The position numbers were made by a program, and so were the translations under genes. From positions 97,054,115 through 97,118,114 of the forward strand of contig OY759214.1 of NCBI GenBank assembly GCA_963662175.1: a stretch of DNA of 64,000 nt. The letters run 5' to 3'. The notes below the pieces were generated by a model that searched no databases, was not told the DNA's origin, and saw nothing but the letters and a program-made list of their open reading frames with translations. This document shows positions 51,290 to 62,275 of this stretch, piece after piece. Positions within the stretch are counted from its first letter, which is position 1. Each line of letters starts with the position of its first letter. Origin of the DNA: Aradus depressus (taxonomy: Eukaryota; Arthropoda; Insecta; Hemiptera; Aradidae).

Positions 51290-54200
51290 CTGACCTAAGT
51301 GACTTGGCTAGATTTCTAAATGGTGATCCTGAGCTTGGTAAACTCCATTCTTCAATTTCTTGCTTTTAAACGGTTTTTAGATTTAATATTTGTTAAAACT
51401 GATGAACAACCGGGATATCTGAATCCTACACAAAAATCAAAATATAAATGTTTTTCGAAAAAAGTCGGGCTAAATACCATTCTTCAAATTTCCTGCTTTT
51501 TAACGGTTTATAGATTTAATATTTGTTAGACAGATTCAGATATATCGGGAAAGTCCCATCCGAAGGAAGACGTGCTCAAAGTTTTTTGAACCTAAGTGAA
51601 ACTTTAGCTACCTAGGTTTAGTTACATAACATACGACTCATTTTCGAGCACCTGACATACAAAAAGGCCCTCGATCATAGCCTAAAGTCCAATCCGAAGG
51701 ACGACGTGCTCAAATTTATTTTTATCTTCTCGATTAAAACATCTGACCTAAGTGCCTTGGCTAGATTTCTAAGTGGCGATTCCGAGCTCCATAGACTCCA
51801 TATGTATGATCCAATAAGTTACCGTTTGGTTCCAACTAAAATTATCAAGGAAGAAATGTGGAATATAAGTGAAGAGGGCTTTGAGGTACCGTTTTGGCAT
51901 ATTTTCTGAAAAACAAATTAATACAGCTATGTTGGTAGATAGGCAGCATCCAGAAACGAAGATGGTCAGCCAAAGAAAGATTCAGATGTATCGGGAAAGT
52001 CCCATCCGAAGGACGACGTGCTCAAGTAATTTTTAACCTAAATGAAATGTCACCTACCCAGGTTTAGATACATAACATACGACTCATTATCGAGTACCTG
52101 ACATAGGAAAAGGCCCTCGATCATAGCTTAAAGTCCAATCCGAAGGACGACGTGCTCAAATTTATTTTTATTTTCCCGATTAAAACATCTGACCTAAGTG
52201 ACTTGGCTAGATTTCTAAATAGCGATCCTGAGCTCGGTAGACTCCATTCTTCAAATTTCTCACTTATAAACGGTTTTTAGATTTAATATTTGTTAAAACT
52301 GATGAACAACCGGGATATCTGAATCCTAAATCCTACACAAAAATCGAAATAAAAATGTTTTTCGAAAAAAGTCGGGCTAAATACCATTCTTCAAATTTCC
52401 TGCTTTTTAACGGTTTATAGATTTAATATTTGTTAAAACTGATAGACAGATTCAGATAAATCGGGAAAGTCCCATCCGAAGGACGACGTGCTCAAGTTAT
52501 TTTTAACCTAAGTGAAATTTCAGCTACCCAGGTTTAGATACATAACATACGACTCATTATCCAGTACCTGACATACGAAAAGGCCCTCGATCATAGCTTA
52601 AAGCCCAATCCGAAGGACGACGTGCTCAAATTTATTTTTATCTTCTCGATTAAAACATCTGACCTAAGTGCCATACCTAGATTTCCAAGTGGCGATCCTG
52701 AGCTCGATAGACGCCATATGTATGACAAAATAAGTGACCGTTTGGTTCCAACAAAAATTATCAAGAAAGAAATGTGGAAAATAAGTGGGCTTTGAGGTAC
52801 CGTTTTGACATGTTTTCTGAAAAACAAATCAATACAGCAATGTTGGTAGATAGGCAGCATCCAGAATCGAAGATGGTCAACCAAAAAAAGATTCAGATGT
52901 ATCGGGAAAGTCCCATCCGAAGGACGACGTGCTCAAGTAATTTTTAAATTAAATGAAATGTCACCTACCCAGGTTTAGATACATAATATACGACTCATTA
53001 TCGAGTATCTGACATAGGAAAAGGCCCTCGATCATAGCTTAAAGTCCAATCCAAAGGACGACGTGCTCAAATTTATTTTTATCTTCCCGATTAAAACATC
53101 TGACCTAAGTGACGTGGCTAGATTTCAAAATGGCGATCCTGAGTTCGGTAAACTCCATTCTTCAAATTTCTCCCTTTTTAACGGTTTTTAGATTTAATAT
53201 TTGTTAAAACTGATAGATAACAACCGTGATATCTTAATCCTACACAAAAATCGAAGTAAAATTTTTTTCGAAAATGTCGGGCGAAATCCCATTCATCGAA
53301 TTTCTCGCTGTTGTTTTTAACAGTATTTAGATTTAATATTTGTTAAAACTGATAGACAGATTCAGATAAATCGGGAAAGTCCCATCCGAAGGACGACGTG
53401 CTCAAGTTATTTTTAACCTAAGTGAAATTTCAGCTACCCAGGTTTAGATACATAACATACGACTCATTATCCAGTACCTGACATACGAAAAGGCCCTCGA
53501 TCATAGCTTAATGCCCAATCCGAAGGACGACGTGCTCAAATTTATTTTTATTTTCCCGATTAAAACATCTGACCTAAGTGACTTGGCTAGATTTCTAAAT
53601 GGCGATCCTGAGCTCGGTAGACTCCATTCTTCAAATTTCTCACTTTTAAACGGTTTTTAGATTTAATATTTGTTGAAACTGATGAACAACCGAGATATCT
53701 GAATCCTACACAAAAATCGAAATAAAAATATTTTTCGAAAAAAGTCGGGCTAAATACCATTCTTCAAATTTCCTGCTTTTTAACGGTTTATAGATTTAAT
53801 ATTTGTTAAAACTGATAGACAGATTCAGATATATCGGGAAAGTCCCATCCGAAGGATGACGTGCTCAAGGTTTTTTGAACCTAAGTAAAATTTTAGCTAC
53901 CCAGGTTTAGTTTCATAACATACGACTCATTATCGAGCATCTGACATACAAAAAGACCCTCGATCATAGCCTAAAGTCCAATCCGAAGGACGACGTGCTC
54001 AAATTTTATTTTATCTTCTCGATTAAAACATCTGACCTAAGTAACGTGGCTAGATTTCTAAGTGGCGATCCTGAGCTCGATAGGCTCCATATGTATGACA
54101 AAATAAGTTACCGTTTGGTTCCAACAAAAATTATCAAGGAAGAAATGTGGAAAATAAGTGGGCTTTGAGGTACCGTTTTGACATATTTTCTGAAAAACAA

Positions 54201-55170
54201 ATCAATACAGCAATGTTGGTAGATAGGCAGCATCCAGAATCGAAGATGGTCAACCAAAAAAAGATTCAGATGTATCGGGAAAGTCCCATCCGAAGGACGA
54301 CGTGCTCAAGTTATTTTTAACGTAAATGAAATTTTAACTACCCAGGTTTAGATACATAACATACGACTCATTATCGAGTACCTGACATACGAAAAGGCCC
54401 CCGATCATAGCTTAAAGTTCCATCCGAAGGATGACGTGCTCAAGGTTTTTTGAACCTAAGTGAAATTTTAGCTACCTAGGTTTAGTTACATAACATACGA
54501 CTCATTTTCGAGCACCTGACATACAAAAAGGCCCTCGATCATAGCCTAAAGTCCAATCCGAAGGACGACGTGCTCAAATTTATTTTTATCTTCTCGATTA
54601 AAACATCTGACCTAAGTGCCTTGGCTAGATTTCTAAGTGGCGATTCCGAGCTCCATAGACTCCATATGTATGATCAAATAAGTTACCGTTTGGTTCCAAC
54701 TAAAATTATCAAGGAAGAAATGTGGAATATAAGTGAAGTGGGCTTTGAGGTACCGTTTTGACATATTTTCTGAAAAACAAATTAATACAGCTAAGTTGGT
54801 AGATAGGCAACATCCAGAAACGAAGATGGTCAACCAAAGAAAGATTCAGATGTATCGGGAAAGTCCAATCCGAAGGACGACGTGCTCAAGGTTTTTTGAA
54901 CCTAAGTGAAATTTTAGCTACCTAGGTTTAGTTACATAACTAACATACGACTCATTATCGAGCACTTGACATACAAAAAGGCCCTCGATCATAGCCTAAA
55001 GTCCAATCCGAAGGACGACGTGCTCAAATTTATTTTTATCTTCTCGATTAAAACATCTGACCTAAGTGCCTTGGCTAGATTTCTAAGTGGCGATCCTGAG
55101 CTCGATAGACTCCATATGTATGACAAAATAAGTTACCGTTTGGTTCCAACTAAAATTATCAAGGAAGAAA
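51290..55170 (-). repeat. Satellite array built from degenerate SINE1 units
   Basis: About eight to nine units of 440-470 bp. Every unit has two copies of the inverted SINE1 body motif (ATCCGAAGGACGACGTGCTC AA), 130-140 bp apart, then GACCTAAGTG. Two unit types alternate. Type 1 has CTCCATATGTATGACAAAAT and GGTTCCAAC. Type 2 has CATTCTTCAAATTTC and TTTAGATTTAATATTTGTTA. Order is roughly 2,1,2,1,2,2,1,1,1. The type 1 part after GACCTAAGTG (GCGATCCTGAGCTCGATAGA) aligns with the inverted SINE1 head. Open frames such as 51706-51909 and 54570-54761 are unit sequence. Confidence 0.85.
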
Positions 55171-55550
55171 TTTTTTTTTTTTTTTTTGTATTTATTTATT
55201 AAAGCCACAACTGTGTAAAAAAATGCACAACCAGCGGCTGGGCTGACATGTAGGTACTATACACAAATAACAAAAATAAAATAAAATAATAAAAATAAAT
55301 ATGACATGAAAGGCTTGAGAGAGGAAAAACAGCCAGCGGTGAACCTCATGACATCACTTCATACCAGGAGACTATGCCAAACTCTCTTGATTCTTCTTGG
55401 GGGATTGTGGGGTAAATTTGTACTTAAGATTTTTCGAATTTCCGGATTGGTGTGTAAGTAAATTTTGGTGTTGAAACGTTGGTATAAATGTTTAATGGTT
55501 GTGTCTATGGGTGTGATGTTCAAATCGCGGTGTATAGTCTTGTTTTAAAT
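55168..55550 (-). mobile_element. 5'-truncated Jockey-like LINE inserted in the satellite
   Basis: Starts at the left with a T run (the inverted A tail) right inside a type 1 satellite unit. Then TGCACAACCAGCGGCTGGGC, CTCTTGATTCTTCTTGGGGG ATT and GTTTAATGGTTGTG. It is nearly the same sequence as 12540-12890, so it belongs to the same LINE family, keeping only the last codons of ORF2 and the 3' UTR. Confidence 0.85.
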
Positions 55551-55629
55551 AAACTAGAAGTTAGAAAAATTAACAATTTATTTTTATATTTTACTGTTGC
55601 CTTGAAAATAAAGAATAACGTAATTTAAT

Positions 55630-55975
55630 TTGTTGCATGTAAGATGGATATATATATATATATATATATATTTTTATTATTATTATTTTTATTCATGTCA
55701 TATCTTGTTTTATATAATTTTTGAATTGTTTCTTTATCCTGGTTGCTTGCACTATTCATATTCAAAGAGCATGTCCATTTTTACTATTTCAATATTATTG
55801 GTACCTTCTTATTTAGTTGTTATATTGCTTATTATATCGAATTCTTTATATAGATATTTTTTCTTTTATTTTATTTTATAGACTTAACTATAATAATATT
55901 TATTTTGTAAAAAAAAAAAAAAAATCATTGCCATAAAGGTGTAATCTTTTGTGCAATAAACGTTTATCTATCAAA
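55630..55975 (+). repeat. T-rich stretch ending like a LINE 3' UTR
   Basis: A (TA)n microsatellite at 55648-55671, a T-rich stretch, an A run, then GGTGTAATCTTTTGTGCAAT AAACGTTTATCTATC. The AATAAA at the end followed by TATC suggests the 3' end of a non-LTR element. No coding part. Confidence 0.4.
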
Positions 55976-56104
55976 AAGTTCTTACTAAGTTAAGAAAAGT
56001 TCTTACTGGGTTAAGACCCATACGTACAGCAATGAATTTTCAAATATATATTTTTATCATTAGAATTTTTTTATTAAAAATTATAAAAAAAAATGAAATA
56101 TAAG

Positions 56105-56290
56105 AAATGTGGATACATTTTTTATACCAAACACTTTTGTATAGAACACTCTCCCTCCACCTGCCCCTCTCCAATTCATTTTATTCTGGCATTGCTGGGT
56201 ATAAGAAAGTCACTCATTTCTTCCTGAGAGGGAAAAGGTGGAGGAAGGACTGTAAAAACCTGGTATGTATAAGAAAGAACACATCACATA
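56105..56290. repeat. RepH copy
   Basis: TTATACCAAACACTTTTGTA, CTCTCCAATTCATTTTATTC, GGGTATAAGAAAGTCACTC. The inverted second arm is GGTATGTATAAGAAAGAACA CATCACATATTTT. Confidence 0.65.
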
Positions 56291-56389
56291 TTTTAATATT
56301 AACTTTACCTTAATTTTACGTTGGATACATAAACATCATCAGTAGCACTTTAGAAGTGAAGTCTTGCTAGAATGTTCAGAAAATCGCGG

Positions 56390-56600
56390 AATCAGGCAAA
56401 AGGGAGGGGCTCAACTCAATAATCATATGGAATTTTATATATACATTGAAAACCCCATAAAGACGCAAACTATTATCAGCCGAATCGACCGAAAGGAAAT
56501 GAGGGTGGGAGGGGGGGGGGGGGGGGGGGCGAATCAGAGGAAGGGTAGTCGACTCAATCCTTATTAACTGCCCATGTAAAGGTTGTATCAACACAAAAAA
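56390..56600 (-). repeat. RepA reverse piece with G run
   Basis: GGGGCTCAACTCAATAATC, TATTATCAGCCGAATCGACC, an 18-base G run near 56512, then ACTCAATCCTTATTAACTGC. It joins the truncated SINE1. Confidence 0.6.
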
Positions 56601-56645
56601 TATTTTGAAAATTCTGAACCCTCTATATAACTCAACTGTAGATTT

Positions 56646-56966
56646 GCGTGCTTGTCTTCTGAGCTCAAGAACATGGGTTCGAAGCACGACCCAGGCTCTT
56701 AGTTTATTTTTTCTGGGAGGTAAAATAAACATAAGCACGCCGTCCTTCGGATGGGACGTTAAGCGATGGTCCCGAGCCTGTACGATGTCAGGTACTCGTT
56801 AAAGACCCTTGCCCTAGGTGAATAAAAATTTAGGGTAGGCAAAATTTAGGACTCCCACAGTAGAGTCGGGCTCATGTCCACCAGAGTGACGAATGAGCGC
56901 TCTGGTAGTAGGCGACATGACCTCGTAGTTAAAGCCCGGGCATGAGTCCTAACCTAACCTAACCTA
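56646..56966 (+). mobile_element. SINE1, A box lost
   Basis: Begins in the middle of the head (GCGTGCTTGTCTTCTGAGC), with B box GGTTCGAAGCA, a complete body, and the tail GAGTCCTAACCTAACCTAAC CTA. It has the longest telomere-like tail in the window: three CCTAA repeats plus a partial. Confidence 0.92.
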
Positions 56967-57252
56967 TATGATTTTGGAGTGGATTGTAAGTACCTAATAA
57001 AAGAAGTAGCTCTTTATTTATAATTTCCTTGAAAAAAAACTTTAAAATTTATGACCAGTGACAAATTTATATCAGGTCACACATTTAAAAACTCGTGATA
57101 AATTAATTTTTTAATCAAAAAACTCAAACTACTACTGAAGCCAAACTAAGTTTGTCAGAAGCCTGAGAAATTATACCAGAGCGGACTAATTTCAATAATA
57201 TTGTATTCAAGTTACGGATTAACAGTGATATAAATACAATACCAGACATGTG

Positions 57253-57324
57253 GACTCCGTGGCGCAACGGTAGCGCGTCTGACTCCAGATCAGAAGGTTG
57301 CGTGTTCAAATCACGTCGGGGTCA
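57253..57324 (+). tRNA. tRNA-Trp (CCA)
   Basis: A 72-nt cloverleaf. The acceptor stem is GACTCCG / CGGGGTC with one T-G pair, and the discriminator base is A. D arm GGCGCAACGGTAGCGC; anticodon stem TCTGA / TCAGA with loop CTCCAGA (anticodon CCA); T arm CGTG-TTCAAAT-CACG. The A box is TGGCGCAACGGTAG and the B box GTTCAAATC. There is no intron and no encoded CCA. It is followed by AAAACTATTTTTTTTA, so a T run for Pol III termination lies 7-14 bases downstream. It is on the strand opposite the TRPC gene. This is a functional-looking gene, unlike the SINE heads. Confidence 0.96.
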
Positions 57325-57600
57325 AAAACTATTTTTTTTATTGTATAAAATGTATTGTTAATCATTTTTTTTTCTATAAACTACTAACAAAAAATATTTA
57401 AAATTATTATTATTATATTTAAATATTATTTTTTAAATTTAATTTTCTACATTTTAATTTCAAATTTTATTTACTTAAAAACTACCTATATTAGGAAGAA
57501 CATTTATTGATTTTAATTCTTTTTTGTATAGCAAATAGTGTAGATTACGTTCGTATTTTTAAATGTATCAAATTCATCTAGAGATTACAAAAACGTTTTA
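57325..57600. terminator. Pol III T-run terminator and AT-rich flank
   Basis: TATTTTTTTTATTG begins about 7 bases past the tRNA end, the usual Pol III stop. A very AT-rich sequence with no recognisable feature follows. Confidence 0.6.
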
Positions 57601-57604
57601 ATTT

Positions 57605-58200
57605 TGAACCCCAATAACTACCGAAGTTATGAATGAATCGATATGAAATTTTATATGCGAATCCAGATCCCCTTAAGGGCAACACCGGTCGAGTTTTAGC
57701 TAAATCGGCCAAAGGGAAAGGGATGATCAGAGGAAAGGGACTGAATTGATGATAGCTGTCGAAGGGTTTGGGATTTAGATATAAAATTTCCTGTCAATAC
57801 ATTCACTACAAAGGTAGTTACGGGGGGATCTTTGTGTTAAGCCCCCCTCCCCCTTATTATGGGCTTATGGCGTTGTGGGTATACATATAACATTTCGTGT
57901 CGATATATATTCATTGTAAAGGGACAACATGTAAATACACATAGATGGATGCTCGGAAACACAGACAACAAATGTAGAAAAAGCATAGGAAGGGGAAAAG
58001 GGCTTAACTCAAAAACCCTAATAAATGTAGACTATGTATGTATTGACATGACATTTATTATGAGCTATCAGACGTCCCTGAGTAAGACACCTATTGAATT
58101 TCAACTTTTTAATCGGTATTAGCGGGAGAGCGAAAACATAGTTATTTCGCAATGGGGAAGTACATTTTCAGTGATTCATCGATGACTATTTTTCTTCAAC
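57605..58200. repeat. RepA mixed-orientation pieces
   Basis: A reverse monomer (CCGAAGTTATGAATGAATCG), a forward monomer (CAATACATTCACTACAAAGG), then a reverse part (58000-58190) ending GGGGAAGTACATTTTCAGTG ATTCATCGATGAC. Confidence 0.65.
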
Positions 58201-58319
58201 AATGGCTTTCAGAGACTTTTTTTTAGCAATAAATTGTTATCTTATCAATTGAGAAAAAAAAACAAAAAAAAAAAACAATTAGCTTAGTGTTTCCGCATCC
58301 TTCTCTCAATATTTGTCTA

Positions 58320-58960
58320 CGGGTGAATCTCCGGCAATGTACTTCCTCAGTACAAATTATTCAAATTTTCGCTCTCCCTCAAAAATCAATCGACCGGAGA
58401 AATTCTGAATTCTCTTACTAAATTTTATGTCGATACATTTATTATATTATCAGCAAATATTACAACTTTTGAGTGGAGCCCACTTCCCTCTTTTCCTTTG
58501 GCCGATTGCGCTGAAAGTTAATAGGTGTCGTTCTTATGTACACATCTGACGGCAGTTATCGTATGTTCACAGACATATATTTACTTTACAGATAGACAGA
58601 TATTTTATTTTTTCAAATCAAGAGATTGAAAAACATGAAATTTCGGTGAAAACTCAACATTAAATTTCCCCCCGATTACATAACTTCTCTATACATTGTA
58701 TAGTTGTGGACGTAAAAACATGAAATACCAAGATTCCAATTTTCCCAACAAGCAATTTTTCTCATGTGGCTTTAAATATGTGGTATCCTTCTCCAACTAT
58801 ACCAAGAATAGGGGAAGTTATGTAATCGGTCAGAAATTCGATGATGAGTTTTCAAAGGAATTTCATATTTTCCGTCGTCCTGATTCCAAAAATGATAGTA
58901 AAAATTCTGTCTGTTTGTATCCGTGAACACTATAACTCCCGATAGAATAATGTATAGAAG
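58320..58960. repeat. RepA forward copy plus reverse start
   Basis: Forward from GGTGAATCTCCGGCAATGTA to the outer end TACATTGTATAGTTGTGGAC (about 58710), then a reverse outer end from 58790 (AATAGGGGAAGTTATGTAAT CGG) to TATAACTCCCGATAGAATA. Confidence 0.7.
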
Positions 58961-58998
58961 TGTACAAATGTCAAATTTTTTGCTTAAAATACAAAACA

Positions 58999-59319
58999 GT
59001 GGGCGCCGGTAGCTCAGTGGTATGCGTGCTTGTCTTCTGAGCTCAAGATCGTGGGTTCGAAACCCGACCCTTAGTTTATTTTATCTGGGAGGTAAAATAA
59101 ACTTAAGCACGCCGTCCTTCGGAGGTCCCGAGCCTGTACGATATCAGGTACTCGTTAAAGACCCCTGCCCTAGGTTAATAAAAATTTAGGGTAGGCAAAA
59201 TTTAGGACTCGCATACTAGAGTCGGGCTCATGTCCACCAGAGTGACGAAAGAGTGCTCTGGTAATAGGCGATATGACCTCGTTGTTAAAGCCCGGGCATG
59301 AGTCATAAAACCTAACCTA
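58999..59319 (+). mobile_element. SINE1 copy
   Basis: A full head (GGCGCCGGTAGCTCAGTGG, GGTTCGAAACCC), with short deletions after the head and after CCTTCGGA, then the full tail CATGAGTCATAAAACCTAAC CT. AAAACA occurs on both sides, a possible short target duplication. Confidence 0.92.
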
Positions 59320-60055
59320 TAAAACATAGCAAGGAATTTATTAAACCTACCCAAGGTTAGATTTTTTTATAGAGTCAACGGACCACACCCTCCATTTTTT
59401 GTATTATGGCACAAGGTTAATATTAAGCAACGAGAGATTAACTATATTTCGCTCGCAAGGCACTCAGCTTTAATAATAATAATAAAAATATTATTATAAT
59501 TGATTGTATCATTCAATGATACCGTCACCAGAATTGGGGAATTTAGGGAATTGTTCCCGCTTGGGAGGGGATGGAGGCGGCAAGACCAATTTCAATCCGA
59601 GAATTTAAAAAAAAGTCGTCGGTGAACAGGGCTTCCACAAAGATTTTTTAGTTTTCCCTCCACGGTGAACAAAATTTCCCTCGTTTTCCCACTCAATATT
59701 TCCCACTTTTTTCAAATTGAAGATTTCAATCCAAAAATCACTTTATTGTAGTTTTAATATGTAGTATTAATATGTATATATCGATACTCAAAAGACGTCG
59801 CTGTGTTAAATTTGGGTTTTTATTAATATTAATGATTTAATAATATGGTACACACATGGAAATGTTCCTATATTACGTACGAACATGGTCTATGTTGTTC
59901 GTTTTTACTTCAAATGTTCGTACCAATACGAACAATGTCTGGCAACACTGTTCCTACCCAATCACGTTCCCGACTCCCGAGTAACGTCAGACGTGATCCA
60001 GTCTGAAGAGAGTATCCCACAACATCTTAATTTTCTCCACAAAATGGGAAATTTC
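59320..60055. other. Unrecognised stretch
   Basis: About 730 bp. It includes a partly repeated TTTTCCCTC / TTTCCCAC string (59645-59720) and a GTACGAACATGG / AATACGAACAATG area. No supported ORF. Confidence 0.4.
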
Positions 60056-60059
60056 CCAT

Positions 60060-60375
60060 GCGCCCTGTCGGTGAATCACCGGCTACTTCTTCACCACGTA
60101 ATCAATTATGTTTTCGCTCTCCTTCCTAACTCAATCGACTGTTTGGGCTAAAAGTCAATGTGTGTGGCTTCTGCATCGTCATACTAAATTTTGTATCGAT
60201 ACATTTTTTATGTCGGGGTATTTAAGTCGAACGCCCCTTCTTTGGTCCCCCTTCCCTTCGACCGATTTCGAGGAAAATTAATAGTTGACATCCTAGTGGG
60301 ATTTTGAATTTAAATATACAATTTAATGTCAATACATTTATTACATCTGTAGTTATTATATTACTTTATCGATAC
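60060..60375 (+). repeat. RepA forward copy
   Basis: GTCGGTGAATCACCGGCTAC, TTTTCGCTCTCCTTCC, and two monomers to TTACATCTGTAGTTATTA. Confidence 0.7.
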
Positions 60376-60509
60376 ATGAAAGTTGAAGAAATGTAAGAAT
60401 TATTTTCAGATTTGTTCAATTTTAATACCTTTTTTATAATTTCTGACAAAATTATGAGGTTAGGAATCATGGGAAGCTCAAACTACACTTCCTTCACTCA
60501 AAGTTAACC

Positions 60510-60830
60510 TTTTTTTACTTCCCCAATTATACGACTTCCCAGTTATGTAATCGGTAAAAAAAATCGATGAGGAGTTTTCAACAGAATTTCGTGTTTTCCT
60601 ACCTCCAGTTTTCAAAAATAAAAAAAATAATACGAAAAATCGGCCGAATGGAAGAGGGTATCATTCAAAAAAACAATTTTTTGAATTTAGTATGCGGATT
60701 TAGGTGGTTCTATGTACTATGGAATATGAGCGCTAACAGTCGACTGGTTTTGGAGAGGGGGCGAAAAGTTAATTGATTGATTCGTTCTGGGGAAGTACAT
60801 TGCCGGTGATTCGCCAACAACTTTTTTATT
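60510..60830 (-). repeat. RepA reverse copy, short
   Basis: Outer end ACTTCCCCAATTATACGACT TCCCAGTTATGTAATCGG, one diverged internal part, and the terminus GGGGAAGTACATTGCCGGTG ATTCGCCAAC. It is a complete reverse copy of only about 320 bp. Confidence 0.7.
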
Positions 60831-60854
60831 GGAAAATATAAAAAATAAAATATA

Positions 60855-60960
60855 TATTATGGGGCCATAACAGGACTTTTTTTATATACGAACCACTTTT
60901 ACAGTTCAACCTCCGTCCCCTCTCTCAAAATCATTACATACTGAGATTACGGGGGGCAGA
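60855..60960. repeat. RepH partial copy
   Basis: TATGGGGCCATAACAGGACT, CGAACCACTTTTACAG, CAAAATCATTACATACTGAG. The 60961-61318 stretch that follows is unrecognised. Confidence 0.55.
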
Positions 60961-61319
60961 AAATTCCATAAAATTTTCTTTTCTGAACCTCTTTCTCCCC
61001 TGAAACAAAATTTTGACATTACTTTAGGAAAGTAATTGGTCCTGACCGGTTATAGTAAGGCTCTCAGGCCGTCGTAATAAGATGAGTATCTGTTTCGGGG
61101 GCCGCTTTCAGACATTAGTGGGGTTCGGAACTTGATGCGTCCATCTTAAAGGGAAGCTACAGCGCTAATTTAGTGGCGCCTCTCTGCGTTAGTCTGTTAA
61201 AGCTAAAACAATCTGACACAATAATCAAAAAATATTGTTGTCATAATATAATGTTGCACTGAAGTATAATTTTGAGAACAAACGGAACGAGATATCGAAC
61301 GAGAAGCAAAGATAATAAA

Positions 61320-61520
61320 GTCGTCGGTGAATCACTAACAATGAATTTCCCCAGAACTTTTCGCTCCGCCTCCAAAACCGGACCGTTTGCGCTAATATTC
61401 AACAGTTGACTTACATAGGGGCTTCTAAATCCTCATACTAAATTTTGTTTCGATAAATTCGTTACATAGGCAGTTATAAGGGTTTTTGGATTGAGCCACT
61501 CTCCTGAACCCCCCCTCCCT
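61320..61520 (+). repeat. RepA forward 5' part
   Basis: GTCGGTGAATCACTAACAAT GAATTTCCCCAGA, TTTGCGCTAATATTCAACAG, TACATAGGCAGTTATAAGGG. Confidence 0.7.
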
Positions 61521-61669
61521 TTTCAATTGTGATTGTCAGTAACCAAATAACTTCCTTCCGTCCTTGGTTATATATATATGTCTCTGTAAGGAAGTTATTA
61601 AAAAAAAATAAAAAAAAAAAAGGATGACTTAGGGGCCATTCATAAATTATGTAAGGCTTTTTAAAGCTA

Positions 61670-61770
61670 ATTTGCCCCCCCCCCCCCCCCCTCCCCCCCC
61701 CCCCATATTGTAAGATATCATAAGATTTAAACTCCCCCCCCCACCCGATATTGTAAGATATCCTAAGATT
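61670..61770. repeat. C-rich runs with duplicated block
   Basis: CCCCCCCTCCCCCCCC runs around 61674-61703 and 61734-61745. The block ATATTGTAAGATATC occurs twice (61705 and 61748). Confidence 0.8.
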
Positions 61771-61917
61771 TAAAAGTCCCATTCGATGGATGGCATGCGA
61801 AAGGTTTTTTCAGCTCCCAGATATAAAAGTCTGAAGGCCTCGTAAGGGGGTGGGTTTCGAACCCGCGATCTTAAGCTCAGTAAGCAAACACGCTTCCTCT
61901 GAGCTACCGACGCCCTC
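61771..61917 (-). mobile_element. SINE1 head half
   Basis: GTCCCATTCGATGGATGGCA, CAGCTCCCAGATAT, GGGTTTCGAACCCGCGATCT, and GAGCTACCGACGCCCTC at the right end. The 3' half is absent. Confidence 0.82.
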
Positions 61918-62019
61918 AAATAGGGTCCTCAATCATTTTTGATGAATGCACTTAAAAACATTTTTTTTCTGAATAGGAGATTTTCAGATACTATAGTTTT
62001 CATTAGTGTCATCATATAT

Positions 62020-62275
62020 GCGATCCTGTACGACGTCAGGTACTCGAGAGAGATCCATATCCTAGGTGAATAAACGTGCTTTGCTCTTCCGGGGTCCCCC
62101 TGGTCTCCTGTAGGATCCTATAATGCTGTTTTCGTCATTTTTCGTCCTGGTTCAGTTAGGACAAGAAATATAACAAGGTAAGGCGATAATAACCTAACCA
62201 ACCTAGGTAGACAAAAGGTCTCCAACGGTAGAGTCGGGCTTATGTCCACCTGAATGACGAATCTGGTAGAATAAA
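62020..62275 (+). mobile_element. SINE1 tail half with an insertion
   Basis: GATCCTGTACGACGTCAGGT ACTCG, CCTAGGTGAATAAA, then about 120 bp of foreign sequence (62080-62200, with TTCCGGGGTCCCCCTGG), then ACGGTAGAGTCGGGCTTATG TCCACC. Opposite in orientation to the head half at 61771-61917. Confidence 0.7.

Noticed and set aside
51706..55202. Recurring open frame starting MLKFIFIFSIKTSDLSALAR in three satellite units
   Set aside because: It is the satellite unit itself, partly an inverted SINE head; other units break the frame and there is no start context or domain.
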